DNA of 64,000 nt from Microbacterium sp. STN6 (GTDB lineage Bacteria; Actinomycetota; Actinomycetes; Actinomycetales; Microbacteriaceae): positions 496,001 through 560,000 of the forward strand of contig NZ_JAPMIT010000001.1 in assembly GCF_026410545.1 (NCBI RefSeq), given 5' to 3'. The position numbers and the translations under genes are program-made. Position 1 is the stretch's first letter; every line of letters begins with the position of its first letter. Positions 18,794 to 28,085 of the stretch are shown piece by piece. Under the pieces are notes generated by a model. It saw only the letters and a list, made by a program, of their open reading frames with translations, was not told the origin of the DNA and did no database searches.

Positions 18794-19480
18794 ATGGTGC
18801 GTGAGGCGACCGCCCTGCTCGACCGGCCCGTATCCGCTGCGCTGCCGCAACTAGACTTGCGACCGATGACGACCGCGACAGACGACCACGGCACCCTCTT
18901 TGAAGAGCAGGCTCTTCCGTTCATGGACCAGCTCTACGGGGCAGCCCTGCGCATGACCAGAAACCCGGCGGATGCGCAGGACCTGGTGCAGGAGACGTTC
19001 GTGAAGGCGTACGCCGCATTCGGCCAGTTCAAGCAGGGCACCAACCTTAAGGCGTGGCTGTACCGCATCCTGACCAACACGTTCATCAACACGTACCGGA
19101 AGAAGCAGCGCGAACCGTACCAGGGCACGATCGACGAGCTCGAGGACTGGCAGCTGGGCGGGGCCGAGTCGCGCACCGCTTCGTCGACCCGCTCGGCCGA
19201 GGCCGAGGCGATCGACCACCTGCCAGACAGCGCGGTGAAGGATGCGCTTCAGTCCATTCCGGAAGACTTCCGCATGGCGGTCTACTTCGCCGACGTGGAA
19301 GGGTTCTCCTACCAGGAGATCGCCGACATGATGAAGACCCCCATCGGGACCGTCATGAGCCGCCTGCATCGTGGCAGGCGCTTGTTGCGGGACCGCCTTT
19401 CCGATTACGCGCGCGAGAGAGGGCATGCCGTCGACGAGACGAGCACGGCCGACGCGCCCACCCCCAGGAGCACCAGATGA
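18794..19480 (+). CDS. sigH: RNA polymerase sigma factor, SigH/SigR (ECF12) type
   Basis: This ECF sigma factor controls the thiol-oxidative stress response (thioredoxin, mycothiol and protein turnover genes). Sigma region 2 is at about 42-110 ([17 protein letters not shown]) and region 4 at about 155-210 ([28 protein letters not shown]). The ATG at 18794 has a strong GGAGG ribosome-binding site. An internal ATG at 18866 (MTTATDDHG) gives the usual length, so the first 24 residues may form an extended isoform like SigR' of Streptomyces. It overlaps rsrA by ATGA. Confidence 0.93.
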   Translation: MVREATALLDRPVSAALPQLDLRPMTTATDDHGTLFEEQALPFMDQLYGAALRMTRNPADAQDLVQETFVKAYAAFGQFKQGTNLKAWLYRILTNTFINTYRKKQREPYQGTIDELEDWQLGGAESRTASSTRSAEAEAIDHLPDSAVKDALQSIPEDFRMAVYFADVEGFSYQEIADMMKTPIGTVMSRLHRGRRLLRDRLSDYARERGHAVDETSTADAPTPRSTR

Positions 19481-19719
19481 CGGACTGCGGCTGCGCCAAA
19501 GCCAAGAAAGACCTCGAAGAATACCTGCACAACGAGCTGTGCCGATCGGATGCCGCAGACATTCGAGAGCACCTCGAGAGTTGCGCGGACTGCGCGCAGG
19601 AGCACAACGTCGGCATCGTGCTGACCGAGACGGTGCGGCGCGCGTGCAGCGAGAGCGCGCCTGAGGATCTGCGCGTGCAGGTGCTGGCGAAGCTGCGCGC
19701 GATTCAGTCGACTCACTGA
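19477..19719 (+). CDS. rsrA: Zinc-binding redox-sensing anti-sigma factor
   Basis: The 80-aa protein is the partner of SigH. It has the ZAS motif H32-x3-C36-x2-C39 (HLESCADC) and further cysteines at positions 4, 6 and 22, fitting RsrA/RshA. Disulfide stress oxidises these cysteines, ejects zinc and frees the sigma factor. The ATGA overlap with sigH gives equimolar coupled translation. It was too short to stand out by length but is supported by motif and context. Confidence 0.93.
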   Translation: MTDCGCAKAKKDLEEYLHNELCRSDAADIREHLESCADCAQEHNVGIVLTETVRRACSESAPEDLRVQVLAKLRAIQSTH

Positions 19720-19741
19720 GCGGGGCCCAGCGCGGCTGCCG

Positions 19742-20239
19742 TCAGCCCTGCGCGGCGGCCCATTCGGCGACGCGGGCGGCCGACTCCTCGGGAGAGAGGT
19801 CGTCGACGCGCGTCATGATGGTCCACCGCACGCCAAACGGGTCGAGCAGCGACGCATAGCGGTCGCCCGAGACGAACGTTGCGGAAGCCTCGCGCACCGT
19901 GGCGCCCGCCGCCTGCGCTCGGGCCGTGACCGCGTCGACGTCGGGGCAGTACAGCGCCATCGAGTACTGGTGCCCCGCGGCGGGATCGAGCGGGATGAGC
20001 CCGAGTTCCGGCATCGGGTCGCCGAGCGTCAGCATCCCGTTGCCGAAGTCGAGCACCGCGTGCGCGACGATTCCGCCCATCTCCGTCACGTCGACGACGC
20101 GGGCACCGAAGACGTCGCGGTAGAAGGCGATCGCCTCAGCGGCCGGATTCACGACGAGATGCGGCGTGAGGGCCGTCGATCCGTGCGGGGTTCCGTTGGT
20201 CGTGTAGGTGCCGTCGGCACCGGTCGTGTTCTGCGTCAT
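19742..20239 (-). CDS. VOC/glyoxalase superfamily protein, PhnB-like
   Basis: This 165-aa protein has a vicinal-oxygen-chelate fold of the PhnB type: HLVVNPAAEAIAFYRDVFGARVVD (about 27-50) and RYASLLDPFGVRWTIMTRVDDLS near the C-terminus. Such proteins include metal-dependent lyases and antibiotic-binding resistance proteins, but the substrate is unknown. TATGGT (20251-20246) is 6 nt before the ATG, so the mRNA is probably leaderless. It is divergent from an AraC regulator that probably controls it. Confidence 0.85.
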   Translation of the reverse strand: MTQNTTGADGTYTTNGTPHGSTALTPHLVVNPAAEAIAFYRDVFGARVVDVTEMGGIVAHAVLDFGNGMLTLGDPMPELGLIPLDPAAGHQYSMALYCPDVDAVTARAQAAGATVREASATFVSGDRYASLLDPFGVRWTIMTRVDDLSPEESAARVAEWAAAQG

Positions 20240-20288
20240 GCAGCAACCATAGGCATCCGGTGTCGGCGGCATCTTGTATTTTTGCGAC

Positions 20289-21107
20289 ATGACGGATGCC
20301 GGCGCCGCGCCCCGTTCGCACGGCCACCTCAACCCGGGCCACGACGCCGTGCGCTTCGATCGCTTCGACATCGGCGCCGGCACGGGCGAACTCGTGCGCC
20401 ATGTGTGGGTGGTGCGCTGGAGCATCCCGCCGGAGGCCGCCCTCACGCAACGCGTGCTGACGTATCCGGCGGTGAACGTCGTCGTCATGCCCGGCGGTGC
20501 ACGGCTGCACGGGCCGGATCCCCGCGTGCAATCCCGGGTGCTTGAGGGATCGTCGTGGGCGGTCGGCGTGCTGTTCCGGCCCGCGGCCGCCGCCCTGCTC
20601 TCGCAGACGCCGGCTCGGGTGCTGGTGCGCGGATCGGCGAGCGGCGAGCCGATCGATGCTCCGGTCGCGGCGATCGAGGAGGCGATGGCGTTGGAGCCCG
20701 ACCGGGCCCGCATGCGGCTCGTGGGGCTGCTGAGGGCATGGCTTGTGCCGTTGGCCGCGCGCGTCGACGAACGCGGGCTGCTCGTCAACCGTCTCTGCCG
20801 GCTCGCCGAGGAGGATGAGTCGATCGTGCGAACGGCTCAGCTTGCCGAACGCGCCGGAATCGGCGTGCGCACGCTCGAGCGGCTCGTGCGAGAACGCGTT
20901 GGCGTGACGCCGAAGTGGCTCATCGAGTGCCGCCGCCTTCAGCGCGCCGCAACCGCACTCTTCGCGGGCCGCGACGAGTTGAGCGACCTTGCCGCCGAGC
21001 TCGGCTACGCCGACTACGCGCACTTCTCGAGGCGGTACGCGGCGGTGCTCGACGAGACCCCCGCGCAGACTCGCCGCGCGGGGGAACTCGCTCGCGTCAG
21101 AGGGTGA
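20289..21107 (+). CDS. AraC family transcriptional regulator
   Basis: The 272-aa protein has an N-terminal sensor region (about 10-160, with RHVWVVRWSIPPEAALTQRVLTYPAVNVVVMPGG) and a C-terminal AraC domain with two helix-turn-helix motifs (about 175-265; LAERAGIGVRTLERLVRERVG and LSDLAAELGYADYAHFSRRYA). TATTTT (20277-20282) stands 6 nt upstream of the ATG, so it is likely leaderless, in mirror image to the divergent VOC gene. The 49-nt shared region suggests one operator controls both. Its 3' end overlaps the convergent kgd gene by 11 nt. Confidence 0.85.
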   Translation: MTDAGAAPRSHGHLNPGHDAVRFDRFDIGAGTGELVRHVWVVRWSIPPEAALTQRVLTYPAVNVVVMPGGARLHGPDPRVQSRVLEGSSWAVGVLFRPAAAALLSQTPARVLVRGSASGEPIDAPVAAIEEAMALEPDRARMRLVGLLRAWLVPLAARVDERGLLVNRLCRLAEEDESIVRTAQLAERAGIGVRTLERLVRERVGVTPKWLIECRRLQRAATALFAGRDELSDLAAELGYADYAHFSRRYAAVLDETPAQTRRAGELARVRG

Positions 21108-24100
21108 GGGCGCGCTGCACGAGCTCGCTCTGCTCGGCGGCGTGGCGCTTGGCCGAACCGTTGGCAGGCGAAGCGGATGCCGCTCGCGAGATCACCCCGA
21201 GGGGCCTCGGCCCGAGCTTCGACGTCTCGAGGATCATGAACGGCCACGCGCCCTGGTTCTCCGGCTCGTCCTGCACCCAGAACAGCTGCGCGTTCGGGTA
21301 GGCGTCGACCGCGGCCTTCAGCTCGGCGCCGGGCAGCGGGTAGTACTGCTCCACGCGCACGAGCGCGATCGCGGGGTTCGGGTTCTTGTCGAGCTCGTTG
21401 AGCAGGTCGTAGTAGAGCTTGCCCGCCACGATGAGAACGCGCTTGACCGCGGCCTTGTCGCTGATGCGCGTGTCGTCGATCACCGGCTCGAAGCGGCCCT
21501 GCGTGAAGTCTTCGACGCTCGAGGTGGCCCCGCGCAGGCGCAGCATGGCCTTCGGCGTGAAGACGATGAGCGGCTTGCGCGGCAGCGCGTACGCCTGCCG
21601 GCGCAGCAGGTGGAAGTACGAGGCCGGGGTCGACGGCCTGGCGACGGTCATGTTGTTCTCAGCGCACAGCTGCAGGAAGCGCTCGATGCGGGCGGACGAG
21701 TGGTCCGGCCCCTGGCCTTCATACCCGTGCGGCAGCAGCAGAACGAGTGACGAGCGCTGGCCCCACTTCTGCTCGGCCGACGAGATGAACTCGTCGATGA
21801 CGGTCTGGGCGCCGTTGGCGAAGTCGCCGAACTGGGCCTCCCACATGACGAGCGCATCCGGCCGCTCCACCGAGTAGCCGTATTCGAAGCCCATGGCCGC
21901 GTACTCGCTCAGCAGCGAGTCGTACACCCAGAGCCGCGCCTGGTTGTCGGTGAGGTTCGCGAGCGGCAGCCATTCCTGGCCGTTCACCCGGTCGTGCAGC
22001 ACGGCGTGACGCTGCACGAAGGTGCCGCGACGCGTGTCCTGCCCGACCAGGCGCACGGGCGTGCCCTCGACGAGCAGCGAACCGAGTGCGAGCAGCTCGC
22101 CGAAGCCCCAGTCGATGTTGCCCTTGCGGCTCATGTCGAGCCGCTTGGCCAGCAGCTGCTTGAGCTTCGAGTGCACGGTGAAGCCTGCGGGCGGGTTGTC
22201 GAAAGCGTTGCCGATGAGGTCGATGACCGCCCTGTCGACGCCCGTCGTCTCTGGTGCGCCGTTGCCCGCCTGCTCTGACGCATCCGTGCCATCGCCACCT
22301 TGCGTGACGATGGGGATGGAGTTGGTCTGCGCGGCGTGCGTCTCCGCGAAGGCCCGCTCGAGGCGCTCCTGGAAGTCGCGGTGCGCCTCGTCGTATTCCT
22401 CTTCGGTGATGTCGCCGCGGCCGACGAGGGCCTCGGTGTAGAGCTTGCGCACGCTGCGCTTCGCCTCGATGAGGTTGTACATGAGCGGCTGGGTCATCGA
22501 GGGGTCGTCACCCTCGTTGTGGCCACGGCGGCGGTAGCAGACGAGGTCGATGACGACGTCTTTCTTGAACTGCTGCCGGTATTCGAACGCCAGCTCGGCG
22601 ACCCGCACTACGGCTTCAGGGTCGTCGCCGTTCACGTGGAAGATGGGCGCCTGGATGGTCTTGGCGACGTCCGTCGAGTAGACCGACGTGCGGCCCTCGC
22701 CCGGAGGCGTCGTGAAGCCGACCTGGTTGTTGATGTTGACGTGGATCGTGCCGCCCGTGCGGTAGGCGCGAAGCTGCGACATCTGCATGGTCTCGAGCAC
22801 GACGCCCTGGCCCGCCATGGCGGCGTCGCCATGAATGAGGATGGGCAGCGTCAGGAACGTGCCGGCCGGCCGGCGATCCTGCTTGGCGCGCACGATGCCC
22901 TCGAGCACACCGTCGACCGCCTCGAGGTGCGAGGGGTTCGCGGCGAGGTAGACGGGCACTTCCTGGCCATCGGCGGCCGTGAAGGTGCCTTCGGTGCCGA
23001 GGTGGTACTTCACGTCGCCCGAGCCGTGCATGGTGCGCGGGTCCTGCGTTCCCTCGAACTCCTGGAAGATCTGCCCGTAGGTCTTGCCGGCGATGTTCGT
23101 GAGCACGTTGAGCCGCCCGCGGTGTGCCATGCCGATGGCAACGCCGTCGAGCTCGGCTTCGGCCGCCCCCTGCAGAATGGTGTCGAGCAGCGCGATGGTC
23201 GACTCGCCGCCCTCAAGGCTGAACCGCTTCTGCCCCACGTATTTTGTCTGCAGGAACGTTTCGAACGCCTCGGCCTCGTTGAGCTTGCGAAGGATGCGCA
23301 GCTGCTCGTCGTGCGTCGGCTTGGCATACGGCAGCTCGACCTTCTCCTGCACCCACTTGCGCTGGGCCGGATCCTGGATGTGCATGTACTCGATGCCAAT
23401 GGTGCGGCAGTACGAGTCGCGGAGCACGCCGAGGATGTCGCGCAGCAGCATCTGCCGCTTGTCGCGGCCGAACTGGCCGGTGACAAACGAGCGGTCGAGA
23501 TCCCAGAACGTGAGACCGTGCGTGGCGATGTCGAGATCGGGGTGCGAGCGCTGCTTGTACTCGAGCGGGTCGATGTCGGCCATGAGGTGGCCGCGCACGC
23601 GGAACGAGTTGATGAGTTCCTGCACGCGCGCCGTCTTGTCGACCGCGCTGGCGAGGTCGACGCTGATGTCGGGCGCCCAGTGGATGGGGTCGTACGGGAT
23701 GCGCAGGGCCGCGAAGATGCCTTCGTAGAAGTCGCGTTTGCCGATGAGCAGCTCGTGCACGATCTTCAGGAACTCGCCGCTACCCGCGCCCTGGATGACG
23801 CGGTGGTCGTACGTGCTGGTGAGCGTGATGGTCTTGCCGATGCCGAGGCCCGTCAGCGTCTTCTCGCTCGAGCCCTGGAACTCGGCCGGGTACTCGAGGG
23901 CGCCGGCGCCGATGATGCAGCCCTGGCCCGCCATGAGGCGCGGCACGGAGTGCACGGTGCCGATGCCGCCCGGGTTGGTGAGCGAGATGGTGGTGCCGGC
24001 GAAATCCGACGCGCCCAGCTTGCCCGCGCGAGCACGCGAGATGAGGTCTTCGTAGGCGGCGAGGTACTCGCCGAAGCCCATGGTGTCTGCGCGCTTGATG

Positions 24101-24948
24101 CTCGGCACGAGCAGGGCGCGTGTTCCGTCGGGCTTCGGGAGGTCGATGGCGATGCCGAGGTTGATGTGCGCGGGAGCCACGACCGACGGCTTGCCGTCGA
24201 CCTCGGCGTAGTACACGTTCTGGCTCGGGAACTGTTTGAGCGCCTGGATCATGGCCCAGCCGATGAGGTGCGTGAACGAGATCTTGCCGCCGCGGGCGCG
24301 CCGCAGATGGTTGTTGATGACGATGCGGTTGTCGATCATCAGCTTGGCGGGGATGGTGCGAACGCTCGTCGCCGTGGGAACCGTGAGGCTCTGGTCCATG
24401 TTCTTGGCGAGCGTCTTCGTCATGCCGCGAAGCGGTGTGACGGTGTCGCTGGGTTCGGCGACCTCGCCCTCGGCCGAGACGACCGGCTGGGGGGCGGTGA
24501 CTGGGGCGTCGGCGGGCACCGGCTGCGGGCGCGGTGCGACAGAGGTGGTCTTGGCGACGGGCTGGCTGCCGATGACCTGGTTCGGACCGGTCGTGGGGCG
24601 CGGCTCGGCGGCCGGGGCCGGCTGTGCGGCGGCAGGGGTCGGCTGCGCGGCGGCCGGGGCCGGCTGCGCGGCGGCGGGCGACGGCTGTGCGGGGGAGGCG
24701 GCGACGTCGGACGTGGGTGCCGGCGCAGAGGCGGCGGGCTGTGCGGGAGTGCCGCCATCCGCTGGCTGTGCGTTGCCCTCATCGGGCACGGTCGGCTGGT
24801 ACTTCTCGAGGATCGGCCACCACGACTTGTCTACCGAGTTCTTGTCGACGATGTACTGCTCGTACAGTTCGTCTACCAGCCATTCGTTGGCCCCGAATTC
24901 CCCTGCGGCACCCTCGTCGGTACCCGTTCCGGTCAACTGGCTCGACAC
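21097..24948 (-). CDS. kgd: Multifunctional 2-oxoglutarate decarboxylase/dehydrogenase E1-E2 fusion
   Basis: This 1283-aa enzyme is the actinobacterial Kgd/OdhA fusion. The N-terminal helix (1-45, ANEWLVDELYEQYIVDKNSVD) is followed by a Pro/Ala-rich linker (about 55-120), an E2 succinyltransferase-like domain with STYDHRVIQGAGSGEF (His382), and the thiamine-diphosphate E1 part (about 430-1283; MAHRGRLNVL, GDAAMAGQGVVLE, RRGHNEGDDPSMTQP). It feeds carbon through the 2-oxoglutarate step of the TCA cycle with AceF and Lpd. There is no lipoyl domain in the linker, as in the family. The GTG start at 24948 gives the standard N-terminus. Confidence 0.96.
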   Translation of the reverse strand: MSSQLTGTGTDEGAAGEFGANEWLVDELYEQYIVDKNSVDKSWWPILEKYQPTVPDEGNAQPADGGTPAQPAASAPAPTSDVAASPAQPSPAAAQPAPAAAQPTPAAAQPAPAAEPRPTTGPNQVIGSQPVAKTTSVAPRPQPVPADAPVTAPQPVVSAEGEVAEPSDTVTPLRGMTKTLAKNMDQSLTVPTATSVRTIPAKLMIDNRIVINNHLRRARGGKISFTHLIGWAMIQALKQFPSQNVYYAEVDGKPSVVAPAHINLGIAIDLPKPDGTRALLVPSIKRADTMGFGEYLAAYEDLISRARAGKLGASDFAGTTISLTNPGGIGTVHSVPRLMAGQGCIIGAGALEYPAEFQGSSEKTLTGLGIGKTITLTSTYDHRVIQGAGSGEFLKIVHELLIGKRDFYEGIFAALRIPYDPIHWAPDISVDLASAVDKTARVQELINSFRVRGHLMADIDPLEYKQRSHPDLDIATHGLTFWDLDRSFVTGQFGRDKRQMLLRDILGVLRDSYCRTIGIEYMHIQDPAQRKWVQEKVELPYAKPTHDEQLRILRKLNEAEAFETFLQTKYVGQKRFSLEGGESTIALLDTILQGAAEAELDGVAIGMAHRGRLNVLTNIAGKTYGQIFQEFEGTQDPRTMHGSGDVKYHLGTEGTFTAADGQEVPVYLAANPSHLEAVDGVLEGIVRAKQDRRPAGTFLTLPILIHGDAAMAGQGVVLETMQMSQLRAYRTGGTIHVNINNQVGFTTPPGEGRTSVYSTDVAKTIQAPIFHVNGDDPEAVVRVAELAFEYRQQFKKDVVIDLVCYRRRGHNEGDDPSMTQPLMYNLIEAKRSVRKLYTEALVGRGDITEEEYDEAHRDFQERLERAFAETHAAQTNSIPIVTQGGDGTDASEQAGNGAPETTGVDRAVIDLIGNAFDNPPAGFTVHSKLKQLLAKRLDMSRKGNIDWGFGELLALGSLLVEGTPVRLVGQDTRRGTFVQRHAVLHDRVNGQEWLPLANLTDNQARLWVYDSLLSEYAAMGFEYGYSVERPDALVMWEAQFGDFANGAQTVIDEFISSAEQKWGQRSSLVLLLPHGYEGQGPDHSSARIERFLQLCAENNMTVARPSTPASYFHLLRRQAYALPRKPLIVFTPKAMLRLRGATSSVEDFTQGRFEPVIDDTRISDKAAVKRVLIVAGKLYYDLLNELDKNPNPAIALVRVEQYYPLPGAELKAAVDAYPNAQLFWVQDEPENQGAWPFMILETSKLGPRPLGVISRAASASPANGSAKRHAAEQSELVQRALTL

Positions 24949-24968
24949 AGCCGATCGCCCACTCTCTT

Positions 24969-24984
24969 ACATTGATCACAATGT
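24969..24984. promoter_or_regulatory. Inverted repeat in the kgd/guaB1 divergent region
   Basis: ACATTG-ATCA-CAATGT is a 6-bp inverted repeat about 20 nt upstream of the kgd start. The overlapping minus-strand sequence TGTGATCAATGTAAGA partly fits the CRP/GlxR consensus (perfect TGTGA, poor second half). It is a candidate operator only. Confidence 0.35.
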
Positions 24985-25083
24985 CCCACGGGAGACCGCT
25001 CGGCCCCCGTGCACGTCCATCGAACAAGCCTAATCCATCGGCCGCTGCTGCACTCTTCAAGGCGGGGCGATACCGTGGCATTC

Positions 25084-26523
25084 ATGCAGTTCTATGCGAC
25101 GACACCACGGCACGACCTGACGTATTCCGACGTCTTCCTCGTACCCTCGCGCTCGTCGGTCACCAGCCGCCTCGACGTGTCGCTCGCGCCGGGGGATTCG
25201 ACCGGCATGAGCATCCCTCTCGTGTCGGCGAACATGAACTCGGTCACCGGTCCGAGGCTCGCGGCGACGATGGCGAGGCGGGGCGGGCTCGGGGTGCTGC
25301 CGCAGGACATGCCGCTGCAGGATCTGGATGCGGCCATCCGCTGGGTGAAGGAACAGCCGGTGCGCTTCGACACGCCGTTCATCTTTGACCCGGACGACAC
25401 CGTGGCTCATGCCGTGACCATCGTGCCCGCGGTGGAAGGGCACGGCATCGTCGTGCGCGACGACGCGGGGCGGTACCTGGGGTGCATTCCGTCGGCGCGG
25501 CTCGCGACCGCTCTGCCGGACGCGCGCCTGGGCGACCTGCTGCACGGCGCGCTCACGTCGCTCGACGCCGACGATCTGCCTGACGCACGCGCGGCGTTCG
25601 ACGTGATGGCGGCGGCGGATCTCGAGTTCGCACCGGTGCTGCACCACGGCGAGGTGATCGGAACGCTCAGCAGGCGCAGCGCCCTGCGGTCGAGCATTTA
25701 TGAGCCGGCGCTGGACGACGGCGGGCGGCTGCGTGTCGCGGCGGCCGTCGGCATCAACGGTGACGTCGAGGGCAAGGCGCGGGCGCTCGCCGCGGCGGGG
25801 GTCGATGTGCTCGTGCTCGACACGGCCCATGGTGATCAGGAGGCGATGCGTTCGGCCATCCGTGCAGTGAAGGCGCTGGGGCTCGGCTTGCCCATCGTCG
25901 CCGGGAACGTGGTGACCGACCAGGCCGTGCGAGACCTCGTCGAGGCGGGCGCCGATATTCTCAAGGTCGGCGTCGGTCCCGGGGCCATGTGCACGACGCG
26001 CATGATGACGGCCGTCGGCAGGCCGCAGTTCTCGGCGGTGCTTGAGACGGCGGATGCTGCGCGCGAACTCGGCGCCGGGGTCTGGGCCGACGGTGGCGTG
26101 CGTTACCCGCGCGATGTGGCTCTCGGCCTTGCGGCGGGCGGTGCGGCCGTCATGATCGGCTCGTGGTTCGCCGGCACGATCGAGGCGCCGGGGACCCTGA
26201 AGACGGATGCGTCTGGCCGGCTTTACAAGGAGAGCTGGGGCATGGCGAGTACCAAGGCCGTGCAGGAGCGGTTCGGTCGCCTGTCGGCGTACGAGCTGGC
26301 GCGCAAGCTGCTGTTCGCCGAGGGGATCTCGAGCTCGACGATCTATCTGGACCCGCTGCGGCCCTCGGTGGAGGATCTGCTCGACATGATCACGACGGGG
26401 CTGCGCAGCTCGTTCACGTACGCGGGAGCGCGCACTCTGCTGGAATTCCAGGACCGGGCGCTCGTGGGGATCCAGTCGGCGGCCGGCTACGAGGAGGGTA
26501 AGCCGCTGCCCGTCAGCTGGTAG
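25084..26523 (+). CDS. guaB1: GuaB1 family IMP dehydrogenase-related protein (GMP reductase-like)
   Basis: The 479-aa protein has the IMPDH barrel start DLTYSDVFLVPSRS, two CBS domains (about 95-205), the nucleotide loop GVGPGAMCTTRMMT with the catalytic Cys, and the ADGGVRYPRDVAL and GSWFAGT motifs. It matches M. tuberculosis GuaB1 (Rv1843c, also 479 aa), which belongs to a group with GMP reductase activity. The ATG at 25084 is chosen because TACCGT (25071-25076) is 7 nt upstream and overlaps the alternative GTG at 25075; the mRNA is probably leaderless. The CNNM pair follows, as in Rv1843c-Rv1841c. Confidence 0.93.
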   Translation: MQFYATTPRHDLTYSDVFLVPSRSSVTSRLDVSLAPGDSTGMSIPLVSANMNSVTGPRLAATMARRGGLGVLPQDMPLQDLDAAIRWVKEQPVRFDTPFIFDPDDTVAHAVTIVPAVEGHGIVVRDDAGRYLGCIPSARLATALPDARLGDLLHGALTSLDADDLPDARAAFDVMAAADLEFAPVLHHGEVIGTLSRRSALRSSIYEPALDDGGRLRVAAAVGINGDVEGKARALAAAGVDVLVLDTAHGDQEAMRSAIRAVKALGLGLPIVAGNVVTDQAVRDLVEAGADILKVGVGPGAMCTTRMMTAVGRPQFSAVLETADAARELGAGVWADGGVRYPRDVALGLAAGGAAVMIGSWFAGTIEAPGTLKTDASGRLYKESWGMASTKAVQERFGRLSAYELARKLLFAEGISSSTIYLDPLRPSVEDLLDMITTGLRSSFTYAGARTLLEFQDRALVGIQSAAGYEEGKPLPVSW

Positions 26524-26620
26524 CTGCGGCCCCTGTGGAACGCGTGCCCGGCGGACCTCGTGCGGCTGGGCGCACGAGGGTGGGGCGACGCACGCTCACG
26601 GTGCGCCGAGGTGCGGTCGG

Positions 26621-26626
26621 TATACT
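26621..26626 (+). promoter_or_regulatory. Extended -10 promoter box of the CNNM operon
   Basis: TATACT preceded by TCGG resembles an extended -10 element. No clear -35 is present. It would give a leader of about 120 nt before the GTG at 26754, unusually long for this window. Confidence 0.45.
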
Positions 26627-26660
26627 TGGCGCACGATGGACGACCCCCCTCCTGCCCATA

Positions 26661-26708
26661 GTCGATTAGCCGCGGGAACGCGCCATGTGCCCCGCGTCAC
26701 GAGTCGAC
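26661..26708 (+). ncRNA. Candidate structured leader RNA upstream of the CNNM genes
   Basis: Inside the predicted leader, GTCGA (26661-26665) pairs with TCGAC (26704-26708) and CGCGGG (26671-26676) with CCCGCG (26691-26696). This gives a two-tier stem with an internal loop and a 14-nt apical loop. The downstream genes are putative magnesium/cation transporters, a class often under riboswitch control, but I do not recognise an M-box or other known class. Confidence 0.3.
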
Positions 26709-26753
26709 CGGCCGCGAAGCTGAGCCGATCAATCCACTACTCGGACGGCGCGC

Positions 26754-28085
26754 GTGCTCTCTGAGTGGATCATGCTCGGGGTCGGGGTGATCCTGACCAT
26801 CGGCACCGGCCTGTTCGTGGCATCCGAATTCTCGCTCGTCAATCTTGATCGGGCCGATCTCGAAGCGCGGCGAGAGCGCGGCGAGACGCGCCTCGGCATG
26901 ACGATCGCGGCGCTCAAGATCACCTCGACGCACCTCTCGAGCGCGCAGCTCGGCATCACGCTGACGACGCTGCTCACCGGTTTCACGATGGAGCCGGCGA
27001 TCGGCTCGCTCCTCGGCGTCCCCATGCGCGCCGCAGGGCTGCCGCAGGCCGCCGTCACCCCCGTCGCCAGCGTTGTGGCGATCGTTCTCGCCACCCTCAT
27101 CTCCATGATTCTCGGCGAGCTCGTGCCCAAGAACTTCGCGCTGGCTCTGCCGATCGCCACGGCGAAGCTCGCGATCCCGTTCCAGACGGTGTTCACGCTC
27201 GTATTCCGGCCCACGGTGATGCTGCTCAACCGCACAGCCAACGGCGTGCTGCGGATGCTGGGCATCGAGCCGAAGGAAGAGCTGTCGGGCGCGCGCACCG
27301 CCGAGGAACTCTCGTCGCTCGTGCGCAGATCCGCGAGTGCAGGCATGCTCGAGCAGGACACCGCCACCCTGCTCGATCGCACCCTGAGGTTCTCGGACCG
27401 CGCGGCCAGCGACGTGATGACGCCCAGGCTGCGCGTCGCGAGCGTGAAGCGGGAAGAGCCCGCGCAGAACGTCATCGACCTCGCCCGCTCGACCGGCTAC
27501 TCGCGGTTCCCCGTGGTCGACGAGGGCGTCGACGACGTCGTCGGGTTCGTGCACGTGAAGCAGGCCGTCGCCGTGCCGCGCGACCGGCGCGCCCTCGTGC
27601 CCATCTCGGCGCTGCAGACCGAGGCGCTGCGCGTGCCCGAGACCATGCCGCTCGACACCCTTCTCGGCGAGCTGCGCGGGCGCGGCTACCAGATGGCCGT
27701 CGTCGTCGATGAATACGGCGGCACCTCGGGCGTCGCGACCCTCGAAGACCTCGTCGAAGAACTGGTGGGCGAGGTCGCCGACGAGCACGACCGCCTGCGC
27801 GCCGGCGTCGTGCGGGGGCGTAACTCCATCACGTTCCCCGGCAGTCTGCGGCCAGACGAGCTCGAGGAGCGCGCCGGTGTCACCGTTCCGGAAGACGGCC
27901 CGTACGAGACCGTCGCCGGCTTCGTGCTCAACGAGCTCGGCCGGCTGCCGTCCATCGGCGACGAGGTCGAGCTTGCCGACGGCACCCTGCGCGTCGAGCG
28001 CCTCGACGGCAGACGCATCGACCGGCTGCGCTTCACGCCCGACCCGGTGCCGCCCGCCCACACCGAAGGCGAGGCCCAGACATGA
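26754..28085 (+). CDS. CNNM/CorC family membrane protein (hemolysin-like), first copy
   Basis: The 443-aa protein has a DUF21/CNNM membrane domain (about 1-190, MILGELVPKNFALALP), a pair of CBS domains (about 205-335, MTPRLRVASV ... DEYGGTSGVATLEDLVEELVGE) and a C-terminal CorC/HlyC domain (about 350-430). Family members transport or sense magnesium and other divalent cations. Corresponds to Rv1842c by position beside guaB1. Its stop overlaps the next start (ATGA), so the two are coupled and may work together. Confidence 0.92.
   Translation: MLSEWIMLGVGVILTIGTGLFVASEFSLVNLDRADLEARRERGETRLGMTIAALKITSTHLSSAQLGITLTTLLTGFTMEPAIGSLLGVPMRAAGLPQAAVTPVASVVAIVLATLISMILGELVPKNFALALPIATAKLAIPFQTVFTLVFRPTVMLLNRTANGVLRMLGIEPKEELSGARTAEELSSLVRRSASAGMLEQDTATLLDRTLRFSDRAASDVMTPRLRVASVKREEPAQNVIDLARSTGYSRFPVVDEGVDDVVGFVHVKQAVAVPRDRRALVPISALQTEALRVPETMPLDTLLGELRGRGYQMAVVVDEYGGTSGVATLEDLVEELVGEVADEHDRLRAGVVRGRNSITFPGSLRPDELEERAGVTVPEDGPYETVAGFVLNELGRLPSIGDEVELADGTLRVERLDGRRIDRLRFTPDPVPPAHTEGEAQT

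Noticed and set aside
16623-18854. Long plus-strand open frame opposite rsgA and aroA
   Set aside because: It crosses two well-supported minus-strand genes and shows no recognisable protein features.
22300-24975. Long plus-strand open frame opposite kgd
   Set aside because: Composition is that of an antisense shadow (Arg, Val, Asp, His rich), while the minus strand encodes a complete Kgd with all motifs.
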